Made by a program: the position numbers and the translations under genes. Shown here one piece after another: positions 1 to 6,483 of a stretch of DNA of 32,333 nucleotides. Every line of letters starts with the position of its first letter. Position 1 is the first letter of the stretch. Under the pieces are notes generated by a model, which was not told the DNA's origin, did not search any database, and saw nothing but the letters and a program-made list of their open reading frames with translations. Source of the stretch: Planctomycetota bacterium (GTDB lineage Bacteria; Planctomycetota; Phycisphaerae; WQYP01); assembly GCA_021790475.1 (NCBI GenBank), contig JAJYDU010000012.1, positions 1 to 32,333 on the forward strand, in the 5' to 3' direction.

Positions 1-1336
1 CCTGCCCCGGCGACTTTCCGCGGATGAATTGTTCGGCTTGCTCCTCGAGCCGCCGGGCGGCCTCGGCGTCCAGCTGGAAAAGCCGATTGAATTCGGCGGC
101 AAAATCGGCGAAGCGGATGGCGTCGCTGTCGAATACGGCGATATTTCCGCTGGTTTGATAGGCCACATGCACTTCATGCCCCTGCTCCGCCAGACGAATC
201 AGCGTACCGCCCATGCTGATTACGTCATCATCGGGATGGGGGCTGAACACCAGAACGCGTTTGGGAAAAATATCATCGGTGGGGCGGCGAATATCGCCGG
301 GCCGGCGCTCCGTTTCCGGTTTGCCGCCCGGCCAGCCGGTAATGGTGAGAATCAGCGCCCGGAACACGTCCAGATTGATGTTATAAGCCGGCCCTCTTTC
401 CGCCAGCAGGTCCTGCAGACCGGATTCGTTGTAATCCTCATCGGTAAGTTTGAGAATGGGCTTTTTAAGTTTCCGCGCCAGCCATATCACGGCTTTGCGG
501 ATCATACGCTCATCCCAGGGGACAGGCCCGATCAGCCATGGACTTCGACTGCGGGTCAATTCCGCCGCCGCCGCCCGGTCGAGAACAAAACGCGCATTCG
601 GGTGGTTCTGCAGATAACTGGCCACGATCGTGGCGTTGACCGGTCCCTCGATCGCCTGTGCAACCACCGACGCTTTGTTCTCGCCGAACGCCAGGAGGAT
701 GATCTGCCGGGCCTCCCGGATCGTGGCCACGCCCATTGTGATGGCTCGGCGGGGCACGTATTCCTGGCCGAAAAAATCACTGGCTGCATCCAGACGCGTC
801 ACCCGGTCCAGCGTGATCAGGCGCGTGCGGCTCTCCAAGGCCGAACCCGGCTCGTTGAAACCGATGTGACCGGTGCGCCCGATTCCCAGAAGTTGCAGAT
901 CCACGCCTCCGGCGGCTTGAATCGCCTGTTCGTAGGAGCGGCAGTATTCCGCCACCGCCTCCGGTTTGATTGTGCCATCGGGTATGTGCGTGTTGGCGGG
1001 TGAAATGTCAATATGGTCGAACAAGTTTTCCCGCATAAAACGCCGGTAACTCTGGGGCGCCTCCGGCGCGATCGGAAAGTATTCGTCCAGATTGAAAGTA
1101 ATCACGTGGGCGAAACTAAGACCCTCCTCCCGATGCAGCCGGATCAGTTCGCGGTACACGCCGATGGGAGTAGAACCGGTCGCCAGGCCGAGCACACAAT
1201 GAGCGCCCGCCCGCCGGCGCAATTGAATCAGGTCGGCAATGACGCGCGCCACCGCTTTACTCGCGGCGCTTGCTTCGCCAAAAACCTCCACCGTCACGCG
1301 TTCATATTCCGATGTGCGTTTCCCGCCATTGTTCAT
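1..1336 (-). CDS. nagB: Glucosamine-6-phosphate deaminase (NagB-like) fused to a PIG-L/LmbE deacetylase domain; 3' end cut by the window
   Basis: NagB-type enzymes convert glucosamine-6-phosphate to fructose-6-phosphate and ammonia in the cytoplasm; PIG-L/LmbE domains are zinc-dependent N-deacetylases. Translating the minus strand gives about 445 residues with no stop before the window edge. The N-terminal half carries the deaminase signatures LGLATGSTPIGVYRELIRLH, NLDEY and LGIGRTGHIGFNEPGS, which hold the family's catalytic Asp, His and Glu. From about residue 360 the sequence KRVLVFSPHPDDDVISMGG is the PIG-L zinc motif (HPDDD). The two-domain architecture matches the long NagB proteins of Bacteroidetes and Planctomycetes. 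The ATG at 1336 has GGAG 9-10 bases upstream. The deacetylase half might release acetyl groups from N-acetylated amino sugars, which would make the protein self-sufficient for GlcNAc-6-phosphate; that is inference. A GH20 hexosaminidase lies 13 kb away. Confidence 0.9.
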   Translation of the reverse strand, partial: MNNGGKRTSEYERVTVEVFGEASAASKAVARVIADLIQLRRRAGAHCVLGLATGSTPIGVYRELIRLHREEGLSFAHVITFNLDEYFPIAPEAPQSYRRFMRENLFDHIDISPANTHIPDGTIKPEAVAEYCRSYEQAIQAAGGVDLQLLGIGRTGHIGFNEPGSALESRTRLITLDRVTRLDAASDFFGQEYVPRRAITMGVATIREARQIILLAFGENKASVVAQAIEGPVNATIVASYLQNHPNARFVLDRAAAAELTRSRSPWLIGPVPWDERMIRKAVIWLARKLKKPILKLTDEDYNESGLQDLLAERGPAYNINLDVFRALILTITGWPGGKPETERRPGDIRRPTDDIFPKRVLVFSPHPDDDVISMGGTLIRLAEQGHEVHVAYQTSGNIAVFDSDAIRFADFAAEFNRLFQLDAEAARRLEEQAEQFIRGKSPGQ

Positions 1337-1403
1337 CCCGTAGTTCTCCAATTTGATCCGCCGATGGCAAAAGTCCCGCCGCGCGGAGCGCAACCGAACG
1401 CCG

Positions 1404-1432
1404 ATCATAACGATGCCGAGCGGGCCATCCAA
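1404..1432 (-). promoter_or_regulatory. Sigma70-like promoter for the NagB/PIG-L gene
   Basis: On the minus strand, TTGGAT (1432-1427) and TATGAT (1409-1404) are separated by 17 bases. This predicts transcription starting near 1397 and a leader of about 60 nt before the ATG at 1336. The 309-bp divergent gap 1337-1645 holds this promoter, a weaker candidate facing right, and nothing else I recognise. Confidence 0.5.
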
Positions 1433-1610
1433 CCCGATTTCTTTTGTAACATCACCGGTTTGCGGGTGTGGCCGTTTTTTTTGGCAACAAGGCAAAAACC
1501 GGCTTAACACGGTGTTCATCTCTATGAAGAGAATTCCTTTTTTCGGCTAACGAGGCGGCTGGGGCCAGCTTTGCCAAAAAATATGGCCACACCCCCGGTT
1601 TGCCGCCTGT

Positions 1611-1639
1611 ATTCAATCCGGCGGCGTCGTATTATACTT
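1611..1639 (+). promoter_or_regulatory. Possible promoter for the BamD-like/lptE operon, implying a near-leaderless transcript
   Basis: TATACT at 1634-1639 is a good -10 box. The only -35 at 17-base spacing is the poor ATTCAA at 1611-1616. Transcription would begin at about 1646, the A of the chosen ATG, so the mRNA would be leaderless. No Shine-Dalgarno sequence precedes that ATG, which fits. Confidence 0.3.
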
Positions 1640-1645
1640 TGGCTC

Positions 1646-2650
1646 ATGATCAGGACGGAATCCCTGGTGACGAGATTTCTTGCGGCGGCGGCCCTGGTTG
1701 CGGCAATGCTGCTTTTCGGACCGGTCTTACGCGCGGCGCCGCCTCCGCGGCCCGCCGCGACCTGGCTCCTGCAAAACGGCGTTTGGGTTCCCCTGGTGGC
1801 GCCGGGGCAAAGCACGCCCGAAGCGCAAGTGGCGCTGATGGTCCAGAATCTCAATACCGGTCATTATTCCCGCGTGGTTCACCAGGCCAAACGCTGGCTC
1901 AAGAACAAGTTTAACAAGACCAATCCGCTCGTCCCGGAGGTGTTGCTCCTGCGCGGCGACGCTTTCAACGCCAGGGGCGATAAATACGCCGCTTTGTTCC
2001 CCTATGAGGACTTGCTGGACAATTTTCCCAACAGTCCATTGTATGGACCTTGTCTGGAACGCGAATACAACATCGCCTGCGCTTTTTTAAGAGGCTACAA
2101 ACGACGGTTCCTGGGTATGCGGATTCTTCCCGTCGGTGGCGATGCGCTGCGCCTGCTGCGGCGAATCCAGGATCGCCAGCGCGGTTCGCCCCTGGCCGAG
2201 CTGGCCGGCATCCGTGTGGCCGATTACTACTACCACGAGGGCCGCTTTCGCCGGGCTTTGCAATCCTACAAGGACTTCCTTCGCCGTTATCCGTACAGCC
2301 AGTTCGTAATCCAGGCCTCCATCCACGAAATTGAATGTCTGCTGGGCACGTTCCACGGGGTGCGATTCGATATGACTCCTCTGCACAACGCCGAAGCCGA
2401 ACTGGAAACTCTCTCCAGGCGTTACCCGCGTTTCGCCGCCCATCTCCAGGTTAAAGCGCTGGAAGAACGCATCTACCAGTTGGAAGGGGAAAAGGAACTG
2501 CAAATCGCCCGTTTTTACGTTCGCTTCAGTCGTCCCCACGCGGCCGAATATTATTATCGCCGCGTCATGAACGACTGGCCGGACACCATCTGGGCCAAAA
2601 AGGCCCGCCGTGAATTCGCCGCGCATTTCGGCAAGGGGAGCGGTCGATGA
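1646..2650 (+). CDS. Exported TPR protein, BamD-like
   Basis: The predicted protein has 334 residues. It begins MIRTESLVTRFLAAAALVAA, a typical signal peptide ending in an LRA-A signal peptidase I site; there is no lipobox, unlike classical BamD. The rest is alpha-helical repeat sequence: LLRGDAFNARGDKYAALFPY, then GIRVADYYYHEGRFRRALQS followed by a YPYS turn, and a C-terminal repeat with RPHAAEYYYRRVMNDWPDT. These resemble the tandem TPRs of BamD/YfiO, which scaffolds beta-barrel assembly in the outer membrane. The next gene, lptE, overlaps by ATGA, so the pair is probably an envelope-biogenesis operon. An in-frame TTG at 1571 would add 25 basic residues ahead of the signal peptide, so I prefer the ATG at 1646. 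BamD itself is plausible but not proven; a generic periplasmic TPR protein is the alternative. Confidence 0.75.
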   Translation: MIRTESLVTRFLAAAALVAAMLLFGPVLRAAPPPRPAATWLLQNGVWVPLVAPGQSTPEAQVALMVQNLNTGHYSRVVHQAKRWLKNKFNKTNPLVPEVLLLRGDAFNARGDKYAALFPYEDLLDNFPNSPLYGPCLEREYNIACAFLRGYKRRFLGMRILPVGGDALRLLRRIQDRQRGSPLAELAGIRVADYYYHEGRFRRALQSYKDFLRRYPYSQFVIQASIHEIECLLGTFHGVRFDMTPLHNAEAELETLSRRYPRFAAHLQVKALEERIYQLEGEKELQIARFYVRFSRPHAAEYYYRRVMNDWPDTIWAKKARREFAAHFGKGSGR

Positions 2651-3255
2651 GAAGGGACGGTTCCATCGGTCCGCCGCGTAGCGGCGACAAGGCGGATTGC
2701 GGCGGCTACGCCCCGGCCGTCCCCGCCCGGAAGTTCGCCGGCCCGGGCGCTCGCGCCACATTATGGATGCGGATCATCAGCGTTTGGCTGTTACTGATCG
2801 CGCCGCTGGCGGGTTGCGGTTATTCGGATTCATCGCTCTACCCGCGCGACATCCGAACCGTGGCGGTTCCGATCTGGCGGAGCGATACTTTTCGCCGGCA
2901 GATTGAATTCCGCCTGACGGAGGCCATCGACAAGAATATCGAAGCCCGCACGCCTTACAGGCTGGCTTCCGTCAAGCATGCCGATTCGGTTTTGACCGGT
3001 CGCGTCGTGGCGGTCCAAGAGAGCGTTCTTAGCAGCAGCTTTCAGACGAATTTGCCCCAGGAAACCCAGGTTACCATCGTGGTGGATTTTACCTGGAAGG
3101 ACCTGCGAACCCAAAAAATCCTGGTGCGGCGAAAGTCTTTCGCCCGTGCCAGCACGGAAATTCCCCAGATCGGCCAGCAACTACCCGATGCCGAGCAGAT
3201 GGCCATCGAACGGCTGGCCCGGGCCATTGTGAATCAGATGCAGGAAGGCTGGTAG
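2647..3255 (+). CDS. lptE: LPS-assembly lipoprotein LptE
   Basis: LptE plugs the LptD barrel and helps deliver lipopolysaccharide to the outer leaflet. The core, MRIISVWLLLIAPLAGCGYS, is a lipoprotein signal peptide with lipobox LAGC. It is followed by an LptE-like domain (YPRDIRTVAVPIW, an EFRLTEAI helix, ADSVLTGRVV, then ETQVTIVVDFTW). The start is ambiguous. ATG 2647 overlaps the previous stop as ATGA and has a strong AGGGGAG six bases upstream, giving 202 residues with 40 ahead of the signal peptide. ATG 2767 gives 162 residues and a normal lipoprotein N-terminus but has no Shine-Dalgarno. I list the longer form because of its translation signals. The last 22 bp of lptE (3234-3255) are also the 3' end of a comB copy on the other strand. 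Confidence 0.8.
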   Translation: MRRDGSIGPPRSGDKADCGGYAPAVPARKFAGPGARATLWMRIISVWLLLIAPLAGCGYSDSSLYPRDIRTVAVPIWRSDTFRRQIEFRLTEAIDKNIEARTPYRLASVKHADSVLTGRVVAVQESVLSSSFQTNLPQETQVTIVVDFTWKDLRTQKILVRRKSFARASTEIPQIGQQLPDAEQMAIERLARAIVNQMQEGW

Positions 3256-3307
3256 TCCGACCCGCGCACCACCCGCAGCGGGTCGCGGCGCACTTGAGCC
3301 ACGATCG
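3179..3307. repeat. 129-bp direct repeat, copy A (lptE/comB junction)
   Basis: Matches 4103-4231 at a constant offset of 924 bp with two mismatches (t3189/g4113 and c3207/t4131). It contains the true 3' end of lptE and, on the minus strand, a copy of the last 74 bp of comB. Confidence 0.95.
3234..3307 (-). pseudogene. Fragment of comB 3' end (duplicated)
   Basis: The minus strand reads the last residues of ComB, ending VVRGSDYQPSCI and a TGA at 3236-3234, identical to the end of the intact comB at 4158. It has no start and no upstream coding region. It is a by-product of the 129-bp duplication flanking the toxin-antitoxin cassette. Confidence 0.85.
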
Positions 3308-3352
3308 CAGATTATATTCCTGAGGATCGTACCATCACCGGGACCTTCTTGG

Positions 3353-3358
3353 TACAAT
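3353..3358 (+). promoter_or_regulatory. Possible -10 box of the toxin-antitoxin operon
   Basis: TACAAT lies 19 bp before the antitoxin ATG. The hexamer 17 bases further upstream (near 3330) is a weak -35. I see no clear operator palindrome. Confidence 0.25.
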
Positions 3359-3376
3359 TTCCCATTGAGGAATGAC

Positions 3377-3592
3377 ATGACCTATCGTGGAACAGTACGA
3401 GGCGGCATTGTGGTCCTGGACGACCCCACCGGCTTGGCCGAAGGGACCGAGGTTGAGGTGGCGCCGCTGTCCGAAACGAAACAGCCCACTTGGGCCGAAG
3501 TCTGGAAAGACGTCATCGGCAAGGCCAAGGGGTTGCCCTCTGACTCCTCGCGCAACCACGATCACTATCTCTACGGTACGGGGAAAAGATGA
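3377..3592 (+). CDS. Antitoxin of a PIN-domain toxin-antitoxin pair
   Basis: A 71-residue protein starting MTYRGTVRGGIVVLDDPTGL. The N-terminal beta-rich pattern (GTVRGGIVVLDD, then a segment ending EGTEVEVAPL) resembles the short AF2212/DUF104-like and related antitoxins that pair with PIN toxins. The C-terminal half, with WAEVWKDVIGKAKGLP, would be the toxin-wrapping tail. ATG 3377 is preceded by GAGG at six-base spacing; an in-frame TTG at 3365 is less likely. The stop overlaps the toxin ATG (ATGA at 3589-3592), so the two are translationally coupled. Such antitoxins neutralise the toxin and usually repress their own promoter. Confidence 0.75.
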   Translation: MTYRGTVRGGIVVLDDPTGLAEGTEVEVAPLSETKQPTWAEVWKDVIGKAKGLPSDSSRNHDHYLYGTGKR

Positions 3593-4002
3593 TCGCGCGA
3601 TTTGCCGACACGTCCTATTTCCTCGCCTTATTGATCCCCAACGACGAAAACCACGCCGCAGCTGTCCGATTGTCTGCCTGGACGGGTCCGCTTGTTACCA
3701 CCGACTGGGTATTGGTTGAGACCGGTAACTTCCTTGCCCCGCAACAATCAAGGCGTATCTTTCCGCAATTTGTACGAGCCATGGTCGCGGAGCCGCGAAT
3801 TACCGTCGTTCCGGCCTCGCTCAAAATACTGCAACGGGGCCTTGAACTATACGAGTCTCGTCCGGATAAGGACTGGTCGCTTACCGATTGCACCTCGTTT
3901 ATCGTGATGAGTGACAAGGGAATTGCCGACGCCTTATCCGCCGACCACCATTTCGAACAGGCCGGGTTCACGATTCTTCTCAATGATAGGATACAGGCAT
4001 AG
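3589..4002 (+). CDS. vapC: VapC-like PIN-domain toxin (ribonuclease)
   Basis: The 137-residue protein has the PIN-domain acidic set: D7 in ADTSYF, E44 in WVLVETGNFL, D100 in DWSLTDCTSF and a fourth acid near D119 in LSADHHFEQAGF. In the family these coordinate Mg2+ or Mn2+ for endonucleolytic cleavage of tRNA or rRNA. Length and motif order are normal for VapC. The antitoxin gene overlaps its start by four bases, the standard antitoxin-first order. The gene sits inside a cassette flanked by 129-bp direct repeats, so it is probably a recent arrival. The RNA target cannot be read from the sequence. Confidence 0.9.
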   Translation: MIARFADTSYFLALLIPNDENHAAAVRLSAWTGPLVTTDWVLVETGNFLAPQQSRRIFPQFVRAMVAEPRITVVPASLKILQRGLELYESRPDKDWSLTDCTSFIVMSDKGIADALSADHHFEQAGFTILLNDRIQA

Positions 4003-4102
4003 CCGAACGATTTCTTCAACTGAAATCCCAGCCGGCGCTTACGCAGCAACCCCTTCCCGCTTGCCACAGTTATTCGAGACACATGCCCTGCGAGCGGAGA
4101 AA

Positions 4103-4179
4103 AACTACCCGAGGCCGAGCAGATGGCCATTGAACGGCTGGCCCGGGCCATTGTGAATCAGATGCAGGAAGGCTGGTAG
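4103..4179 (+). pseudogene. Fragment of lptE 3' end (duplicated)
   Basis: Reads LPEAEQMAIERLARAIVNQM then QEGW and a TAG, the C-terminus of LptE. Relative to the intact copy there is one conservative change (D to E) and one silent change. There is no start codon or upstream coding sequence. The stop at 4177-4179 lies inside the comB reading region on the other strand. Confidence 0.85.
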
Positions 4180-4231
4180 TCCGACCCGCGCACCACCCGC
4201 AGCGGGTCGCGGCGCACTTGAGCCACGATCG
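4103..4231. repeat. 129-bp direct repeat, copy B (lptE/comB junction)
   Basis: Second copy of the 3179-3307 repeat. It contains the true 3' end of comB on the minus strand and a duplicated 3' fragment of lptE on the plus strand. Confidence 0.95.
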
Positions 4232-4922
4232 GCCGACTGTTGATCGCCGCGCAGCAGTCGATGTCCTCCTCGAATCCAGCCTGAATTAAGTTCAGGCCGC
4301 CGCTGCCGAGGCGCAGCGCCGCCGGCAGCCGATCCTTCACCGCGGAAAAAGCATGGTACGCCATCCACGCCGTATCGGTGAAGGAAAGATCGCCGCGATA
4401 AGTACCGCCGAAGATGTACCAGAGAATCGCGCCCGCTCCGAGCCAATCTTCCAGCGACACCCGCCCGTCGGTTCCCGCCGGAACAAACAGCGTATGGAGA
4501 TTATCGATCGCCGGTAAAAGAGCCTCGGCGGTAGCCTGGGCGTTGAGCAGAGAGCCGATGTACAGGCGTTGCGCCGCCGCGGCCGCCGTCGCGGCGCGGG
4601 TTCCGTTGGTGGTGCTCAGCAGTACGGTGGCGCCGCCGACAACGTCCGGTCGGTATTGCGCGGGCGAATTGCCCAGATCAAATCCCGGAACCGGCAGGCA
4701 GCCGCGCTCGCCGCCGGCGAGCACGCACGGCGTCGTGGCCCGCAGGGCCGCCCGCGTCGTCGCCACTTCCTCCACGCCGTCAAACAGACGCACTTCCACC
4801 GCCCCGTTGGCCAATGCGGTAACCATGGTGCTGCTGGCGCGCAGCACGTCCAACACCACCACCTGCGATTGCGGCAGCAGAGACGTATCCAGGAGCGAAG
4901 GCAGAAGGACAACGTTTATCAT
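4158..4922 (-). CDS. comB: ComB family, probable 2-phosphosulfolactate phosphatase
   Basis: ComB removes phosphate from 2-phosphosulfolactate, a step of coenzyme M synthesis in methanogens; many bacteria carry homologues whose role is less clear, perhaps sulfolactate metabolism. The 254-residue product has the family motifs VVVLDVLRASSTMVTAL, AGGERGCLPVPGFDLGNSP and LLSTTNGTRA, and the C-terminal GSGGLNLIQAGFEEDIDCCA. Length is normal. It begins 8 bp after the stop of the beta-helix gene on the same strand, so the two are probably co-transcribed. Its last 74 bp lie in the duplicated 129-bp repeat, and before the duplication its 3' end overlapped lptE by 22 bp. No ComA or ComC partner is visible, so the pathway is open. 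Confidence 0.85.
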   Translation of the reverse strand: MINVVLLPSLLDTSLLPQSQVVVLDVLRASSTMVTALANGAVEVRLFDGVEEVATTRAALRATTPCVLAGGERGCLPVPGFDLGNSPAQYRPDVVGGATVLLSTTNGTRAATAAAAAQRLYIGSLLNAQATAEALLPAIDNLHTLFVPAGTDGRVSLEDWLGAGAILWYIFGGTYRGDLSFTDTAWMAYHAFSAVKDRLPAALRLGSGGLNLIQAGFEEDIDCCAAINSRPIVAQVRRDPLRVVRGSDYQPSCI

Positions 4923-4930
4923 TATGATAT

Positions 4931-6367
4931 TTATGCGCTTGCGCGATGATAGGCCGACGTATCTTTCCCCGTGGCAACATTGGAATGAATCTGAAACTTC
5001 GACCGGGGCAACGGCCCCGGGCGGTCCACAACAAAGGCCTTGCCCTGGAAAGTATTGCCGGTGATGACGGCCGTGGCGCAGCGTCTGGTGATGGCGAGGG
5101 CTTTTCTCGTACCGCTGAGAAAAAACAGGCAGTTGGAGATTGTAGCCGGGGCCCCATCACAGAGAATCGCCGGCTCGCCGCGATTGTTTTTATCCCAGTT
5201 CTGAAAATTGCAGCCGATCAGGCTGACCGGGCCGGTTCCCTGGATGGTTCCGATGCGGTTGGAGAGACCCCAGAAAGCACAATTGTTCATGATGACCTGT
5301 CCCGTGTTTTTCGGCCCGATCACAAATCCCTGGGCTTGAGCGCCGACCATGGCGACGAACAAGCCGTTGGTGAACAACAGCCCCCCGTCGGGCTGTCCCG
5401 CGTCCACGCGAATCGCCTCAAAGGTCGAGTCCGCCCCCATACCCAGAAAATTACCATAGCAGGCGCCGCTGGGAGTTTGGACAAAATGATAGCCGATGTG
5501 GTACTGGAGCGCAACGGTATTGAATACATACTGCCCGTCGCTGCGACCAAAACGAAACGCGGTTCCATGATCCTGTATCCATCTGGTGATGGGGATGCCG
5601 CAGCGCCAGAAAGGCCATACAAAATGCGTGTTTTCGATGCGGCCGGTATCGTAGCACTGATCCACATAAATCCCGATGAGAATCGGCCTGCCGAAAACCC
5701 GGTCTATATAGTGCCGCCGGGCAAGAGTCAGATCAATACCCTGATAGGCGTTGGTCAGGTTGACATCAATCACCGAGAGACCCGCCGATCCATCTCCGCC
5801 AAAAGGCGGATGTCCCGTGGGTGGCCGGCTGATATTCTGAATCGTCCAGGGATAGGGCGCCGGCTCAACCGCGTCGGCATGCTGTTGCGGATAATAGATG
5901 CCGAGGCCGCGAATTGTACAGTTCACGCCGCGAACGCTGATAAATGCGGGGCCGTTGGGCCGACCGCGACCTTCCGTCGGCATCAACACCGTACCTTTTC
6001 CAAGTTTTCCGAAAAAGCCCGCGGGTGGGCCGGCGAATACCCCCAGCAGCGCTGTATTGGACGGCATCGTTAAGTGTCCCTTGAACAGAAACCGCCCCGC
6101 CGGCACATGCACAATTCCCCCGCCGGCGGCATGGACGGCGTCCAGCGCTTTTTGAAACGCCGTCGTATTATCCGTTTTGGCGTCGCCCCGGGCGCCGAAC
6201 TTAAGCACATTGCGGGCGAAAGGCGACAGGGGCGATTCGTTGCCGTGGGCCTGGCCCATGAGCATTCCCGTATGGGGCGGCGCACCGCCAACGCTGCGCC
6301 CAGCAAGGGAGGAAACGCCCGCCATGGCCAATGTGGCCATCCAATTACGCCGCGAGAAATCAATCAT
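4931..6367 (-). CDS. Tat-exported right-handed beta-helix protein, pectate lyase superfamily
   Basis: A 478-residue protein. The N-terminus has a twin-arginine signal (SRRNWMATLAMAGVSSLAG). The mature part opens with NVLKFGARGDAKTDNTTAFQ then a KALDAVHAAGGGIVHVPAGR segment, the hallmark of the pectate-lyase-superfamily fold (GARGDG-type with T-D-NT-A-Q, then GGG-V--P-G). Repeats such as GTIQGTGPVSLIGCNFQNW and PATISNCLFFLSGTR are further beta-helix coils. The family includes polysaccharide lyases, hydrolases and inactive binding proteins, and I cannot assign a substrate. ATG 6367 follows AAGGAA at about nine bases. comB is directly downstream. Confidence 0.8.
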   Translation of the reverse strand: MIDFSRRNWMATLAMAGVSSLAGRSVGGAPPHTGMLMGQAHGNESPLSPFARNVLKFGARGDAKTDNTTAFQKALDAVHAAGGGIVHVPAGRFLFKGHLTMPSNTALLGVFAGPPAGFFGKLGKGTVLMPTEGRGRPNGPAFISVRGVNCTIRGLGIYYPQQHADAVEPAPYPWTIQNISRPPTGHPPFGGDGSAGLSVIDVNLTNAYQGIDLTLARRHYIDRVFGRPILIGIYVDQCYDTGRIENTHFVWPFWRCGIPITRWIQDHGTAFRFGRSDGQYVFNTVALQYHIGYHFVQTPSGACYGNFLGMGADSTFEAIRVDAGQPDGGLLFTNGLFVAMVGAQAQGFVIGPKNTGQVIMNNCAFWGLSNRIGTIQGTGPVSLIGCNFQNWDKNNRGEPAILCDGAPATISNCLFFLSGTRKALAITRRCATAVITGNTFQGKAFVVDRPGPLPRSKFQIHSNVATGKDTSAYHRASA

Positions 6368-6405
6368 TATATAGATTCCTTTCCAAGTAACTGCTCAGCT
6401 GGTAA

Positions 6406-6411
6406 AGTATA
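6406..6411 (-). promoter_or_regulatory. Possible -10 box of the beta-helix/comB operon
   Basis: On the minus strand TATACT lies about 40 bp before the ATG at 6367. The hexamer 17 bases upstream (CTATGG) is a weak -35, so only the -10 is convincing. Confidence 0.3.
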
Positions 6412-6483
6412 CACAGGATGGGGAAAAACCATAGTTTTTCCTCACCTCCAAGATCATTTTTCATTTTGAAAGGAGTCATGCCG

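Larger units (their letters stand above)
3308..4102 (+). mobile_element. Inserted toxin-antitoxin cassette between the 129-bp repeats
   Basis: The 795 bp between the two repeat copies hold only the antitoxin and PIN toxin genes, a short upstream promoter region, and about 100 bp downstream of the toxin in which I see no gene. The cassette plus one repeat copy makes a 924-bp unit. There is no transposase or integrase and no inverted repeat at the boundaries. Integration of a circle by homologous recombination through the 129-bp junction would give this structure; that is inference. Confidence 0.6.

Noticed and set aside
29-1003. Long plus-strand reading frame of 324 residues
   Set aside because: It is antisense to the NagB/PIG-L gene, which shows the family motifs on the minus strand; the plus frame has no recognisable domain.
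2683-2732. Inverted repeat CGTAGC/GCTACG in the lptE leader
   Set aside because: Only six base pairs with an unpaired GC-rich middle; too weak to call a structure.
3615-4151. 178-residue minus-strand frame across vapC
   Set aside because: Antisense to vapC, and its N-terminus comes from the duplicated lptE segment read backwards.
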